Shown: positions 25,058 through 37,690, counted from the stretch's first letter. The stretch is DNA of 64,000 nucleotides from Diphasiastrum complanatum (GCA_029204225.1 CM055092.1:77128117-77192116); one strand, 5' to 3'. The notes: generated from the sequence alone by a model not told the origin. Numbers and translations are program-made.

Positions 25058-25587
25058 CTAATGGCTAAGCAAAGTCTCAAAGGGAAGCAAAGAAGCTCGC
25101 ACAGGGGGAGGGATGAGATCCTTGGCCGCAGAAAGATGTTGATGAAAAGGAAGAATGCCTGTTTCCACATGAGCTACTGAATCAAGAAGAATGGGCTTGT
25201 TGTCCTGCTGAAACCGAGAGATAAGTGCAGAGGCAACAAGGGCCCAACTTCCCATAAAAGCAGCTGGAGCAATAGAAGCTGTGCAAGAAAGACCAACACC
25301 TCCGGACGAAGCGGGAAGAGAGATTTGTCGCTTAACGAACTGACCATTGGGAATAGAAAGGATTTTGAACCCATCAAGCGACCCAGAATATCTGATAAAG
25401 TATTATCGAAATCCTGTAGCAAAGCCAAAACATCAGGAGAGGGAGGAACACACCGTAGAATATAACTTGGCCGTTGAGCGAAGCATTGAGTGAGAATCCC
25501 TAGAGCAACTTGAGCATTGCCAAGCTTTGGTAGCAAATCAGCATGACGAAGATGCGCCCCCAAAGTGTCCCACAAAGAGGAAGCCAC
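25058..25587 (-). pseudogene. post-RT region of the same non-LTR element
   Basis: Frames at 25174-25587 (PKLGNAQVALGILTQCFAQR) and 25058-25255 (GSWALVASALISRFQQDNKP) lie directly upstream of the zinc-finger frame. They resemble the thumb and linker after an RT. The RT core itself is not present above 25600. Confidence 0.5.
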
Positions 25588-25600
25588 AAAATCCGAGAAG

Positions 25601-26318
25601 CCTATAAAAATACTTGATAGCTTATGATTATTGAGTCTATGAGAACTGAGTGGGAAGAGTTTCTTTACAGGAGTGTCTGCAAGACAGTTTGTTTTAGGGA
25701 ACTTAGAGATTTATTATCAATCAATTATGTTCTCTTTTTATATATTTATGCACAATGCCCTTTGTGGACATTTTTATATATCTCCAGATGGTGGAACTTT
25801 CGTTGTAGAAGGAATTTTTTGTGGATGCATGCTTGTTCTGTCTAATCGTTACCCCTTGCACATAATTCTTGTAAAGGAATCTGAGTCTTGGACAAAGTCA
25901 TCAACAAGCTGGCTGCCAGTAGACTAGTATGTGTAATATGACATATAACGCTATGCGTACTGGCTTTTACAAAACAGTTTTGATCGTTGAGCATAAGTTT
26001 TTGTTGTTAGGTAACTAGTTGACCTAGCTATTTTTACTTGTACCATTGTTCTTCCGGCTATCTAACTTGAGAACAATTTATAAAAACCTGTAGTGTTTGC
26101 GGTGAGCTATCATCCCCAAAGCATAAGGTAGTGCATTCACTAATTTACTGTATTTTGACATGATGCAACCACTGTTGTGGCCATGTGTGTGCAATATTCC
26201 AAAAAATATCACGAGTTTCGGAGGCACTCAACTGAGCTTATTCTTGCCCCTAGCATTCGAAATTTGGACATGTGCTCTGCAGAATCTGGGCCAGCCCCAC
26301 ATAGGAACCATGAGAACC
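25601..26318. other. no recognisable feature
   Basis: About 700 bp without ORF motifs. Just before the GA tract, at 26293-26320, the sequence CCCCACATAGGAACCATGAG resembles a repeat seen at 31085-31138. Confidence 0.4.
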
Positions 26319-26436
<118 letters not shown>

Positions 26437-27078
26437 ATTGTTTCCACAGCTAGTTTGAGGCCTAAATTGGCAATTTTTGTACATAGTTTTGGTTCTAACC
26501 TTTCATACATGTGAAAGAGGCCTAGATACTTTTATTTTAGTATATATTTCATATTAAAGAAGTCCCAAATTTTAGGACCTTCGAAATGACACCAAAATTA
26601 TGTTATTTGGACATATAGGCCAAAATTGGCTATTTTAGGCTACTGGTGCCCTAAAATTGGGTCCTAAGCTCTAGAGAGAGGAGAGAAAGTCATCTCTCTC
26701 ATCTATATTAGGCTGAAATTCGTGGAGAACAGGTTGGAGAAACTTATTGTATTGTTGAGAGAGATCAATAGATCATTGTCACAGTTTCTTCCTCCATTGA
26801 GAGCATTGCTTTGTGTATTGTCTTCAAGCTTTTGTGTATGATCTTAAGAGGTTTTCAAAAGTGGTAAGCTGCTGTTGTAGGGTTGGTATGTTGTTGTTTT
26901 TGGCTGCCATCAGTACCTTTTATTAGTTTCTTTTGTCTCTTGAATGCTTTGTCAAGTTCATGTGTATCAAAGGTAGCATTAGGATGCTTTGCCATTTCTA
27001 GCTTTTGTAGCTTGTTGTGCAAAGATCTTAGCCAAGTATTTTGGGAGTTTGGATCCATTCAAGATCCAGTTTTTCACA
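26437..27078 (+). repeat. 5' LTR of the copia element
   Basis: A ~640-bp direct repeat with 30407-31039. It ends TTTTTCACA directly before the primer site. It contains a ~20-bp stretch (about 26976-26996) that the right LTR lacks. An AATAAA-free 3' end and TATATTT at about 26540 are visible but I cannot assign promoter elements surely. Confidence 0.88.
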
Positions 27079-27091
27079 TGGTATTAGAGCT
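27079..27091 (+). other. primer-binding site, initiator tRNA-Met type
   Basis: TGGTATTAGAGCT directly follows the LTR's terminal CA and differs by one base from TGGTATCAGAGC. Confidence 0.85.
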
Positions 27092-27376
27092 AGTTGGCTG
27101 TTATTTTTAGTAAGATTTCCATTTATGGTGATATTTGGATGTTTGATCAAGTTCCAGCATGATTATGCATTGCACTGTTGATCAAATCTTACTAACCTTT
27201 GTTTTGTGAGTTGAACTTGTGGATCAAAAGCATATTTCAGGTCTAGTGAAGATCAAAGGCTGAGAAGAAGCTATTTTGGATCAGATCATAACACCTAATC
27301 ATTTGTTGATTGTGAGGCTTGCATATTCAATACTAACAATGTTCTATTCAATGTATTGTTGACAATCTCCACTTCT

Positions 27377-27450
27377 GTGGATGAACACTCTCCTTTGTGG
27401 ATGAATACTCTTCTTAAGTGGATGAACCTTCTCCTTAAGTGGATGACAAA
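27377..27450 (+). repeat. 20-21-bp tandem repeats in the copia leader
   Basis: Four copies of GTGGATGAAYACTCTYCTT-like units start at 27377, 27397, 27418 and 27439. They lie in the non-coding leader before gag. Confidence 0.8.
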
Positions 27451-28194
27451 TACTCTTTGAGTGATTTTGAGTGATTTTGTATTTCTCCAAAAGGCTGAGC
27501 CAAGCTCCCACTTGGATGAAAGATCCCCTTTTGGGTGAACAGATTGTCAATAGTCTTTTGCATAAATTTTGGTGTACTTTGTTGAGCATGTAAGTGACTC
27601 TCCTTATGTAATTTGATTGGAGCATTTGTTGGAAGGTTTTAACCATTATGCAAATGTGTTTTCAGGTTCTTAACAAGTTGAGGAGCATTCTCATGTGAAG
27701 TGATCTTAGATCTACATCTAAACACCAAGATTTGACAAGTTAGTGAAGCTAGTCTTGTGATTCACTAAGTGTGCTCTTTCATTCACCTCTAAAGCTTGTA
27801 TTTATCATTTGATAGAGTTTATAAACTTTTAGAAGTGTGGTTTACATGTGGTTTTACAAGTTGAATCAATATCTTAGTGTGTTGATCATATGTTGATCAA
27901 GTTTGTTCAATTCTAGGTATTCTTGGTAGCTTAGTCTTGTGTATTTTCTAAGAATGCAAGTAACTCTTCAGATCATAACTTGATTTGGTCACTTGCTGGA
28001 AAGTTTGGGAGCTTAATCAAGAGTGTGTTTAGGTTGGTTTGAGTTTGTAATCCATTCTTAGTGTGTGCAAAGTGTTGCATGTGTTTCAATCTTCCTTTCT
28101 ATGCTTGGAAACTAGCTAGGTTCAAGATAGAAGTGTTTTAGGGTCCTAGATCTTCTGAGATCTCCTTATCCATCATTTTTTGAGAGGAAAGTGA

Positions 28195-28596
28195 GTGTTA
28201 GGTGTATTAGGACAGAGCCTAAAAGTTGAAGAATCATTATATTCATGGCTTCCAATGGTGGGATCATGTTATGATAGGTTGAGTTCATCAACCTACTCTA
28301 CCTGGAAAGTGAGGATGGAATCCTTACTTGAGTTGAATGAACTCATGGACATAGTTGCAGGAACTGAAGAGAGACCACCCACAGTTCAAGAGCAACAAAG
28401 GTTTGATAAGAAGGCCAAAATGGCTCTTCATATCATTAATAGGATTAAGAGGGAGTACTCTAGTCCTAGGACTCCACAACATAATGGAGTGGCAGAAAGG
28501 AAGAATAGAACCCTTTGTGAATGTGCCAAGGCAATGAGACTACATGCTAATCTTGCTAAGTCCTATTGGGGGGGGGGGAGCTTTAGCATGTGCTAA
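28195..28596 (+). pseudogene. copia gag N-terminus fused in frame to integrase
   Basis: Residues ~32-80 read STYSTWKVRMESLLELNELM and KKAKMALHIINR, the copia gag N-terminus. Without a stop the frame becomes REYSSPRTPQHNGVAERKNR, the integrase segment holding the catalytic Glu. The join is near 28447. The frame is then lost at an 11-base G run (28568-28578), where integrase should read SYWGE. The fusion removes the gag zinc knuckle, protease and first two integrase Asp residues. Confidence 0.88.
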
Positions 28597-28855
28597 CTAT
28601 CTTTGTAACAGGAGGACAAGTGCTTCTTTGAATGGTAAGACTCCCTTTGAGGTCCTCTATGGTAGGAGGCCGAGTGTCAAGCATTGTAGGATCTTTGGTT
28701 GTACTTGTTTTGTCAACATCACTCTTGATGATAGAACTAAAGAAGATCCTTCATCAAAGAAGGGTGTGTTTGTTGGCTATATGAAAAAGGAAAGCAAGTG
28801 GTGGAGAACTCTAACTTTGCTTTTCTTATCTCTTTTGATGAACCAATTTGTGTAG
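28544..28855 (+). pseudogene. copia integrase C-terminal part
   Basis: After the G run, the second frame gives ALACANYLCNRRTSASLNGK, PFEVLYGRRPS and KKGVFVGYMKKESK, the conserved end of copia integrase. It then joins the RT region with a deletion of the usual linker. Confidence 0.85.
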
Positions 28856-30411
28856 GTGAAGCAATTCAAAAGGAGGAATGGATCCAAGCCATGGATCATG
28901 AGCATCAAGCACTCATCAAGAACAACACTTGGAGGTTGGTGGAACTTCCAAAAGGCAAGAAGGCAATTGGGTGTAAGTGGATCTTCAAGATCAAGACAAA
29001 AGAAGATGGATCAATCAAAAGGTACAAGGCAAGATTGGTGGCAAAAGAGTATGCTCAAGAGTATGGCATTGACTATGATGAGACCTTTGCACCCATGGCA
29101 AAGATGGTAACAATTCGAACCCTTATCTCTCTTGCAACTCGTTATGGTTGGGACATGTGGCAAATGAATGTTACTAATGCTTTTTTGAATGGTGATCTTG
29201 AAGAGGAAATCTACATGGAGCAACCTGAGGGCTATGTTTCACATGATGAGCCTAATCATGTGTGTTTCCTACAAAAGAGCTTGTATGGGCTTAAGCAAGC
29301 ACCAAGAAGTTGGTATGCTAAGCTCAATTCCTTCTTACTCTCTCAAAACTTCATCATGAGTGAGTATGATCATTCTCTCTACTTTAGATTGAATGATAAT
29401 GGTGACATCACTTTGCTTTTGATCTATGTTGATGACATAATCTTAAGTGGTGATAGCAATGAAGATATAGATGACATCAAGATGGCACTTAAAAGTAAGT
29501 TTGAGATACAAGATCTTGGTAAGTTTCACTATATCTTAGGAATAGAGATTGCTAGGACTTCTAATTCTACTTTCTTTTGTCAAGAGAAGTATTCTAACTC
29601 TATTCTAAAAAGATTTCATATGGAAAATTGCAAAGTAGTTTCTACTCCTATGGAATCAAATGTAAAGCTATCTATATGAGGTAATGAAAGATCCTTCAAG
29701 GACATTACTCTCTATAGAAAGCTCATAGGATCTCTTATTTGGTTAACCATCACAAGACCTGATCTAAGCTATGTGGTTGGTAAACTAAGTCAATTCATGC
29801 AAGATCCTAGTGAGGCTCATTGGAAGCTAGGAAAGAGAGTACTAAGATATCTCTCGGGATCTAGAGATTTTGGCATCTTGTATGAAAGATCTTCACCTAA
29901 CCTTTGTGGTTTCTTAGATTCAGATTTTGCAGGTAATCAAATGGATAGGAAGTCAACAAGTGCCTTTGCAATATATCTTGGAGAGGGAGCTATCTCATGG
30001 CTATCAAAGAAGCAACCTACTATCTCTCTATCTTCCACCGAGGCTGAGTACAAGACATTGACAACATGCACCAAGGAGATGCTCTGGATAAAGAGGATGC
30101 TATTGGATCTTCACTTGCTGGATTCTAAGAAGACACCAATCATCTATTGTGACAACCTTTCAGCCCAAAGCTTGGCAACCAATCCAATTTTCCATGTTAG
30201 AAACAAGCACATTGAGATTGCTCATCACTTTGTGAGGGATCAAGTCATTGCCAAAGAGGTGGAGCTTCAACATGTCTCTTCATTGGAGTGTGTGGCTGAT
30301 ATCTTCACCAAACCATTGGGAAAGGACCCGTATTATAAGCATAGATCTAATCTTGGAATGTGTTCAAGATCTATGTTAAAACTAGCATCCAATGTTGAAG
30401 AGGGAGTGTAA
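28798..30411 (+). pseudogene. copia reverse transcriptase and RNase H with one in-frame stop
   Basis: One reading frame covers the whole RT-RNase H apart from a TGA at 29677-29679. RT shows QMNVTNAFLNGDLEEEIYME (the first catalytic Asp position reads Asn) and the intact YVDD in LLIYVDDIILSGD. RNase H shows LDSDFAG, SSTEAEYK and YCDNLSA, so its acidic residues are kept, and it ends VADIFTKPL. This is the best-preserved pol segment in the window. A read-through or very recent mutation could explain the single stop. Confidence 0.92.
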
Positions 30412-31039
30412 AAATTGTCAACATTTCCTAGCTAGTTTGAAGCCTAAATTGGCAATTTTTGTACATAGTTTTGGATCTAACCTTTCACACATGTGAAAGA
30501 GGCCTAGATATTTTTATTTTAGTATATATTTTGTATTAAAGAAATCCCAAACTTTAGGACCTTCGAAATGACCCCAAAATCATGTTATTTGGACATATAG
30601 ACCAAAATTGGCTATTTTAGGCTACTAGTGTCCTAAAATTGGGTCCTAGTTTCTAGAGAGAGGATAGAGAGTCATCTCTCTCACCTATATTAGGCTGAAA
30701 TTCGTAGAGAACAGGTTGGAAAAACTTATTGTATTGTTGAGAGAGATCAATAGATCATTGTCACAGTTTCTTCCTCCATTGAGAGCATTGCTTTGTGTAT
30801 TGTCTTCAAGCTTTTGTGTATGATCTTAAGAGGTTTTCAAAAGTGGTAGGCTATTGTTGTAGGGTTGGTATGTTGTTGTTTTTGGCTGTCATCAGTACCT
30901 TTTATTAGTTTCTTTTGTCTCTTGAATGCTCTGTCAAGTTCATGTGTATCAAAGGTAGCTAGCTTTTGTAGCTTGTTGTGCAAAGATCTTAGCCAAGTAT
31001 TTTGGGAGTTTGGATCCATTCAAGATCCATTTTTTCACA
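30407..31039 (+). repeat. 3' LTR of the copia element
   Basis: It starts TGTAAAAATTGTC directly after the purine tract and ends TTTTTTCACA. It is a few percent diverged from the left copy and lacks ~20 bp present there. Confidence 0.88.
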
Positions 31040-31072
31040 AGACCCTTGCAATGCGGTTTGCAATTTGTTTAG

Positions 31073-32027
<955 letters not shown>

Positions 32028-32365
32028 CCACGAATACATCGAACATTTCTCGACTCTCTGTTGACACCTTAATCAGTCGGAGTATAGTACTATTGTACTA
32101 CTCTAATAACATCTCACTTGTAGAATGCGTTTCATTCGATTTGATAGAGGCAAAACTGTTGTTTTAGAATTATTAACACTACACACCCCAACATAAGTGA
32201 TACTGGTTACTTTCTAATGTCTGTTGACAACCTGAATAACACCCAAAGCCACTTCACTCGAAATAAATCATAAATTGTATCAAATACATAACTTTCTAAC
32301 GTTGTCCTCTATGGGTTCGACATTATTTACTACAAAATCTATATTAACCTTGTTGGTATAGTACG
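32028..32365 (+). repeat. truncated gypsy (Tat/Athila-type) LTR fragment
   Basis: This is the reverse complement of the start of the LTR at 52631-53513 (matching about 52631-52965), with several percent divergence. It ends GGTATAGTACGACA. No primer site follows. Confidence 0.8.
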
Positions 32366-33653
32366 ACAGAGGTGTTTATAAAAAAATATCAAAAAATCAT
32401 TAAAACCCTAAAAATATAAAAAAAAGACTTCGTTTGATTCACTGTGCATAGGTGTGATTTAGATCTATCTACTGCCAGGACGACAAAGAATAATAAAAAA
32501 AATAGAAGACCAAAGTGATTATTCATCTAGTTGCTGGTAACCTTTTGTGGAAAATTTACAACTTTCTGCAAAAATATTAGTTTTCTGAGAAGAACCTTCA
32601 CCAGAGTCTGTGTCAGTCCCACTTACTATTTTTTATAATCAGTGAGTTGGGCAAAGGTTTTCCAAATGTCAGTTGTCATATTGTCATATTTTTGTCAAAA
32701 AAATCTCTTTTCTGCAAAAATATCAGTATTACTCTTGATTCTTTGCCAGATCCTTCGTCGAGTTTTTTGAGGATTCATAGTAAATTATCATTTGTGAGTT
32801 CAACGAAGATTATATCTATTAGGATCTTTAAAAAGATCTATTTTTAACCTCACCAAATTACAAAAACCTTATTTTTTTGTCAAAAATAACCTTCGTCAGT
32901 TCTACCATATATTTATCTGTGTCAGATTTATCTACTATAAGGTTAACGAAGGTTAACTTTACTAGATTTGTTAAGAAACAGCCAAATCAGTGATTTATTT
33001 TACCAAAAATAACAGTGAAGAACCTTCGTTGAGCTAACTCTCGTCTAGATAACCTTCGCCTATACTATTTCTAGTTCCTGATCTACCATATCTAGTCTCT
33101 GCCAAATTTTGGAACTATTATGTTATAATTTGATAATATTTCTAAAAAAAAAAATCATCATTTTAGTGTTGCTTGATCAAAGATCTAATTTTCAAAAATC
33201 AGAAATCTGCTTAATTTCAAGTGTCAGAGAATTTACAGATATGATCTGATTTGATCTGAGATAGAATTTTGTTTGAAAAGTTTAAGTCCAATCTCATTAT
33301 CTGATTGTCGTAATTTAAAATTATGGCTAAAGGAGGACCACTAAACCCACCACCAATTGTTGTTAGAAGGTCTCCTCCTTTAGATATACCAAAGTACACA
33401 ATGGGTTATGTGATGCCACGAAAATGTTGAATATTGAATATCAACATAAATATGGCATGATATACTCGAAAATGAAGATATGAACTGGTTAAGTATAAAT
33501 CATGAAGAGGCCTAAGTCATTTTTCGGGAATATATCTCCTAAGTACTTGTCTTGTAATTAAGGACAAGACCTTTAAAAGAAAAAGACATTGTCTTGGATA
33601 ACCTTTACTAGGTCGTTCATACGAAACGACTAGATACGAAAAGACATGTTAAA
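32366..33653. other. no recognisable gene
   Basis: AT-rich. The word ACCTTCG(T/C) recurs at about 32590, 32752, 32888, 33014 and 33050 with irregular spacing. I see no coding motif. Confidence 0.4.
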
Positions 33654-34769
33654 CTAGAGTAACTGTAACTTTACAAAGGACTCAAAAACTTCACTTTTCT
33701 TAGACAAGAGATAAACCCAAGAGTATCTTGATCTATCATCAATAAAAGTGACATACATCAGAGCTCCCCCATTTGATTCATGTGAAAATGAATGAACATA
33801 CGAATGTATAAGGTCAAGAGGAGAGTTAGATCTTGTCAAAGATCTCTTGAAAGATAGCTTATGAGATTTGAAAAGTCCACAAGCTTCACAAATCTTGCCA
33901 CACTTGGATATGGTTTTGGGAAGTCCACTTGCTAGCTCCTTTATCACCATGGTCTCCATAGCTTTGTAGTTAGGATAGCCTAACCTTTTGTGCCATAATT
34001 CCACTTGAGTGAGCTCCTCCCTTGCCATGTTCACACTTCCAACTATCACATTAGCATCCAATTTGAATAACCTCCCTTGCTTGAAACCACTAGCAATACA
34101 TTTTTCATTTTTCAAGATAGAACATGCTCCGTGCTTGAAATGTACATCTAATCCACTATCCATAAGTTGTCCTACACTCAACAAGTTCTTTGTAATTGAA
34201 GGTACATAAAGGACATTGTCTAGATCTACTTTTTTAGATGATCCTAGACATAAAGGAATGGATCCAACACCTACAATCTCACATTCTTGATCACTTGCAG
34301 TGAAGATAAATCTCTTAGAACTATTGTAAGAAAGTAGATTAGAAAAGTAGTCTTTTTGGTGAGTCATGTGAGAGCTTGCCCCTCTATCAATCCACCAAGT
34401 GCCTTGATTAGATGTTTGTGGTGAGGATACCATCAAAGATAGATTGCCTTCTTCCTCCTCCTCCTCAAGCACAAGATTGCCTTGATTGTCCTTCTCTTGG
34501 GCATTCTTCTTCTTGTAGCACTCGGATGCAAAATGTCTTTTCTTTCCACAAAAGAAACATTTTAGCTTCTTCTTGTCCTTCTTGCTCTTGCCTTTGGAAC
34601 TTGATGCTCCATCTTTGCTCTCCATCTCCATGTCTTGAGTCTTCTTGGATGGAAACTTCTTCTTCTTGCCTTTCAAGGAAAAGTTAGCTTTTTCATCACC
34701 ATCATTCAAAGATAAGGAACTCATCCTACTTTTGATATGAAGCATTCTACTCTCCTCACTTACAAGCAC
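33654..34769 (-). pseudogene. copia gag C-terminus, protease and integrase N-terminus
   Basis: A 371-residue open frame. A lysine-rich stretch leads to the knuckle CFFCGKKRHFASEC (residues ~71-84). The protease site is WWIDRGASSHMT (~125-136), with D-R-G replacing D-S-G. LYVPSITKNLLSVGQL follows. The integrase zinc finger has WHKRLGYPNY and KICEACGLFKSHK, with Tyr in place of the second His. The first catalytic position reads HSYVHSF, Tyr in place of Asp. The frame is long but the enzymes look inactive. Confidence 0.88.
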
Positions 34770-35326
34770 ACTTTGAAGTTTTTCAATACTAGGAAGTGAA
34801 TCTTGAATAGCAAAGGTTTGAACAAATTGGAATAATAATCTCCTAATCCATTCAAAATGATTTGAACTAACTCATCATCTTTGATTTTATCATCTATAGA
34901 AGACAACTCCTTATTCAAAGATTTGATCCTAAAGACATAATTTTGAGCACTTTCACTACTTCCTTTCATTTGATTCCTAAGCATGAGTATCCTTGAAGTA
35001 TTTTTGGATCCATGAATTGCTTTTAATGAATCCCATGCCTCTTTGGATGTGGTACAAGATGAGATCTCTTTCAAAAGTTCATTACTTACATTCATTTTTA
35101 TGCAATGTAATGCAACTCTACATCTCTTTTTGTATTTTACCAATTCAACTCTTCCTTGAGGTTCTACTTCCATCTCAAGTACTATGTTATAAATATTATG
35201 AAGTACAAGCAAAGACTCCATTCGAACTATCCAATTTTCTATTGAAAATGCCTGATTTTGCACTAAAAATCTCTCAAATTGGGTGTGTGAGTCAAATTGT
35301 ACAAATTTTTGAATTTTCTCAACCAA
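34760..35326 (-). pseudogene. copia gag (UBN2/DUF4219-type)
   Basis: The sequence has WIVRMESLLVLHNIYNIV, SKEAWDSLKAIHGSKNTSRI and LRNQMKGSSESAQNYVFRI, the usual copia capsid pattern. A frameshift near 34820 separates its end (LVQIILNGLGDYYSNLF) from the knuckle frame. Confidence 0.85.
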
Positions 35327-35345
35327 AACCAGACATGTATGGACT

Positions 35346-36062
35346 CACAAGTGTGAAAAGTGTTCCTACAGCCCACAACAAGTTCTAGTCCAAAAATTTT
35401 GAGAATACCTATCAAATCCAACTCGCTACACAAAACTTATCTAGTTTCCAAAAACTTGCTAATTTAGGCTTAGATTTGGATCAACCCTATCATTTTCAAT
35501 AAAATCTCTTGTACTTGGCTCTGATACCATGTGGAAAACTACAAAATAGGACCAAGAGTGGATCCTAATCTGATCTTGAAGAGGGATTGGATGTTAGATA
35601 TACTTGATCTATCAATCTACACAGAATTAAGATCAATCTAGATCAATTCTAGACATAAAAATCTAACAAGAACAATCATTAATGAAGGTAAATGTACTTG
35701 CTGGTTTCACACGTGTGAAAAGTGTTCCTATAGCCCACAACAAATTTTGGTCCAAAAATTTTGAGAATACCTATCAAATCCAACTCGCTACACAAAAAAT
35801 AGCTAGTTTCCAAAAACTTGCTAATTTAGGCCTAGATTTGGATCAACCCTATCAATTTCAATAAAACCTCTTGTACTTGGCTCTGATACCATGTGGAAAA
35901 CTACAAAATAGGACCAAGAGTGGATCCTAATCTGATCCTCAAGAGGGATTGGATGTTAGATATACTTGATCTATCAATTTACACAAGATTAAGATCAATC
36001 TAGATCAATTCTAGACATAAAAATCTAAAAAGATCAATCATTAATGAAAGTAAATGTACTTG
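35346..36062 (-). repeat. ~362-bp tandem duplication of LTR end, primer site and leader
   Basis: The block from AAGTGTTCCTA to the LTR end is present twice with a period of about 362 bp (starting 35346 and 35708). Each copy contains GGCTCTGATACCA, the reverse complement of the TGGTATCAGAGCC primer site (about 35518 and 35880), next to TGTGGAAAACTAC, the LTR end. The element thus has two primer sites. Confidence 0.88.
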
Positions 36063-36260
36063 CTGGTTTCACACGTGTGAAACCCTGTTAGAGTATGGAC
36101 TCCAACTTGAAAACAAAGTACACTATGATAGAAACTCAAAACATGCAAAACAAATGTAGACAAATAGAGAGAATGACACAAAATTGCTTCCAATTTCAAA
36201 ATTGATGTTTCATATTGATTGTGGCCAAATATGCCTCTATATATACATAATTTTGGCCTT

Positions 36261-36639
36261 GACCAAACATGATTTTTGCATTTTCACATGGCAAACTAGC
36301 AATGATATCAGGTTATGTCAAAACAATTGCTCTCCACAAACTGTATATTCCAATTGATAAGCAAGTACAAAGATAAAGTTGCTTAAAAGCACTCAAAGGG
36401 CTCGTAAAAGAAAGACGGCCCGATAATTCTAGAACTGAGCACATGTGGTGCCGTCAAAATAAAAAAGCACTGTATAAGTCGATCATTGCTATTTTAACTC
36501 TCTCTCTCAATGATCGACATCTCTCTTTATTTTAAAGTTTATTCTATTCATGGAACATACCTCTATGATGGTATTACAAGTATAGGCTTTTTACATAACC
36601 AGATCTAAGCCAAGTTTGGTTCTAAAAGTTTCAAACTTC
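36261..36639. other. remaining LTR or flank, no gene
   Basis: The LTR homology shared with 50.5-50.9 kb ends near 36245. The rest has no motif beyond a short CT-rich run at 36499-36510. Confidence 0.4.
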
Positions 36640-37350
36640 TCTTTACTTAAAGCTTACATAAATATATCAGCAATTTGTAACAACGTAAAACAGTGTACAA
36701 TACTTATATCTTCAGATTGTAGTTTTTTCACGCACAAATTGATATTTTACCTCAATATGTTTTGTCCTCACGTGAAAGATAGGATTCTTATCCAAGTGTT
36801 TCACAAAAAATAATAGTAGGATTTACCTGCTTCATGCCAATCTCACATAACACTTATGTAGCCAAATAACTTCCTGGGTGGCAGAACTTAGAGCTTTATA
36901 TTCGGCTTTTGTAGAAAAAAGAGAAATGGTATCTTGTTTCTTGCTAGACCATGAAAAACAACCGCTACCAAAATTGAAGGTATAACCTGTTGTTGACTTT
37001 CTATCATCTACATTTCCTGTCCGATCATCGTCAACATAACCCTACAACTTAGGTAAAGCACTTTGTCTTTTGTAGATCAGGCCAAGGTTAGGTTTACCTT
37101 TCACATACCTCAAAATCCTTTTCACAGCTTTTTAATGGTCCATAGTGGGTGACGGCATGAATTGGCTAATCAGACTTACAGCAGCGTAGCAGATATCAGG
37201 ACGTGTAGTCGTAAGATATATCAAACTCCCAACTAGTTGACGAAATGAAGTAGCGTCAACATCTATCATCAATACGAGATAATTTTTTACCAGCTTCGCA
37301 AGGGGTTTGCACTCTATCATGCGAAATCTCTCCAATACCTCGCGCACATA
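36640..37350 (-). pseudogene. copia RT end and RNase H fragment
   Basis: 37132-37347 reads FRQLVGSLIYLTTTRPDICY, the RT end. In other frames down to about 36700 come RILRYVKGKPNLGLIY, RKSTTGYTFNFGSGCFSWSS and FSTKAEYKALSS. The RNase H motif that is normally STEAEY reads STKAEY, so a catalytic Glu is Lys. The end reads IFHVRTKHIEV. Confidence 0.85.
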
Positions 37351-37399
37351 CCATAATCATATAGGTTGTACATATGATTTAATTCAAGTTCTAGTGGCT

Positions 37400-37690
37400 A
37401 AAAAGGCCAAAAACTAGTTTTTTAGACATATGACACATGGCATCAATCTATTGATTGCATGAGCCACATCATTTCTTGTGGCAGCATTGAGTTTGCGACA
37501 ATTCTGGCATATTCGTAGTTTGCCAATCTTCTTCTTTGGGATGACAACAATGGGTGAAACTCATTCACTACTTAAGACGAGATAGATTATACCTGCCTTA
37601 AGGTGCTTGTTAAGTTCGTCCCATGAGAGAGTACTTAGGATTGAGACGATACTGTCTCTCTCGAACAGGTACATCATCTTCCTTAAGATC
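37400..37690 (-). pseudogene. Ty3/gypsy RT N-terminal fragment
   Basis: The minus strand reads RQYRLNPKYSLM, then in mixed frames KHLKAGIIYLVLSSEWVSPI, VVIPKKKIGKLRICQNCRKL and NAATRN. These are the first RT blocks of a Tat/Athila-like element. It directly abuts the copia fragment, so one inserted in or recombined with the other. Confidence 0.8.

Larger units (their letters stand above)
24050..25600 (-). mobile_element. non-LTR element C-terminal region, probable restriction-like endonuclease type
   Basis: The minus strand runs from SSLWDTLGAHLRHADLLPKL through several frameshifted frames to RTQTLAILQCAVIA. It is unrelated in sequence to the LINE at 16.9-20.6 kb. The 3' side has ATTTATTAATAAAAATAGG at about 24062, a possible polyadenylation end. 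No long CT tract follows. See the two coding pieces for domains. Confidence 0.65.
26437..31039 (+). mobile_element. Ty1/copia element with two LTRs, internally deleted
   Basis: LTRs lie at 26437-27078 and 30407-31039, a primer site TGGTATTAGAGC starts at 27079, and a purine tract GAAGAGGGAG precedes the 3' LTR. A 1.1-kb leader is followed by one compacted coding region. It joins a gag N-terminus to the middle of integrase, then joins the integrase C-terminus to RT, then continues to RNase H. The rest of gag, the protease and the integrase N-terminus are gone. I see no clean target duplication, perhaps because the left LTR end is lost at the GA tract. Confidence 0.9.
33654..36260 (-). mobile_element. 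Ty1/copia element, 5' half
   Basis: On the minus strand a U5-like LTR end and primer site (present twice, see the tandem repeat) are followed by gag, protease and the first part of integrase, then the element stops at about 33654. A related LTR fragment is at 50513-50868. The 3' half is absent here. Confidence 0.85.

Noticed and set aside
36499-36545. LTR homology between 36.4-36.5 kb and 53.4 kb
   Set aside because: The shared words are limited to CTCTCTC and ATGATCGA, too short to support common origin.
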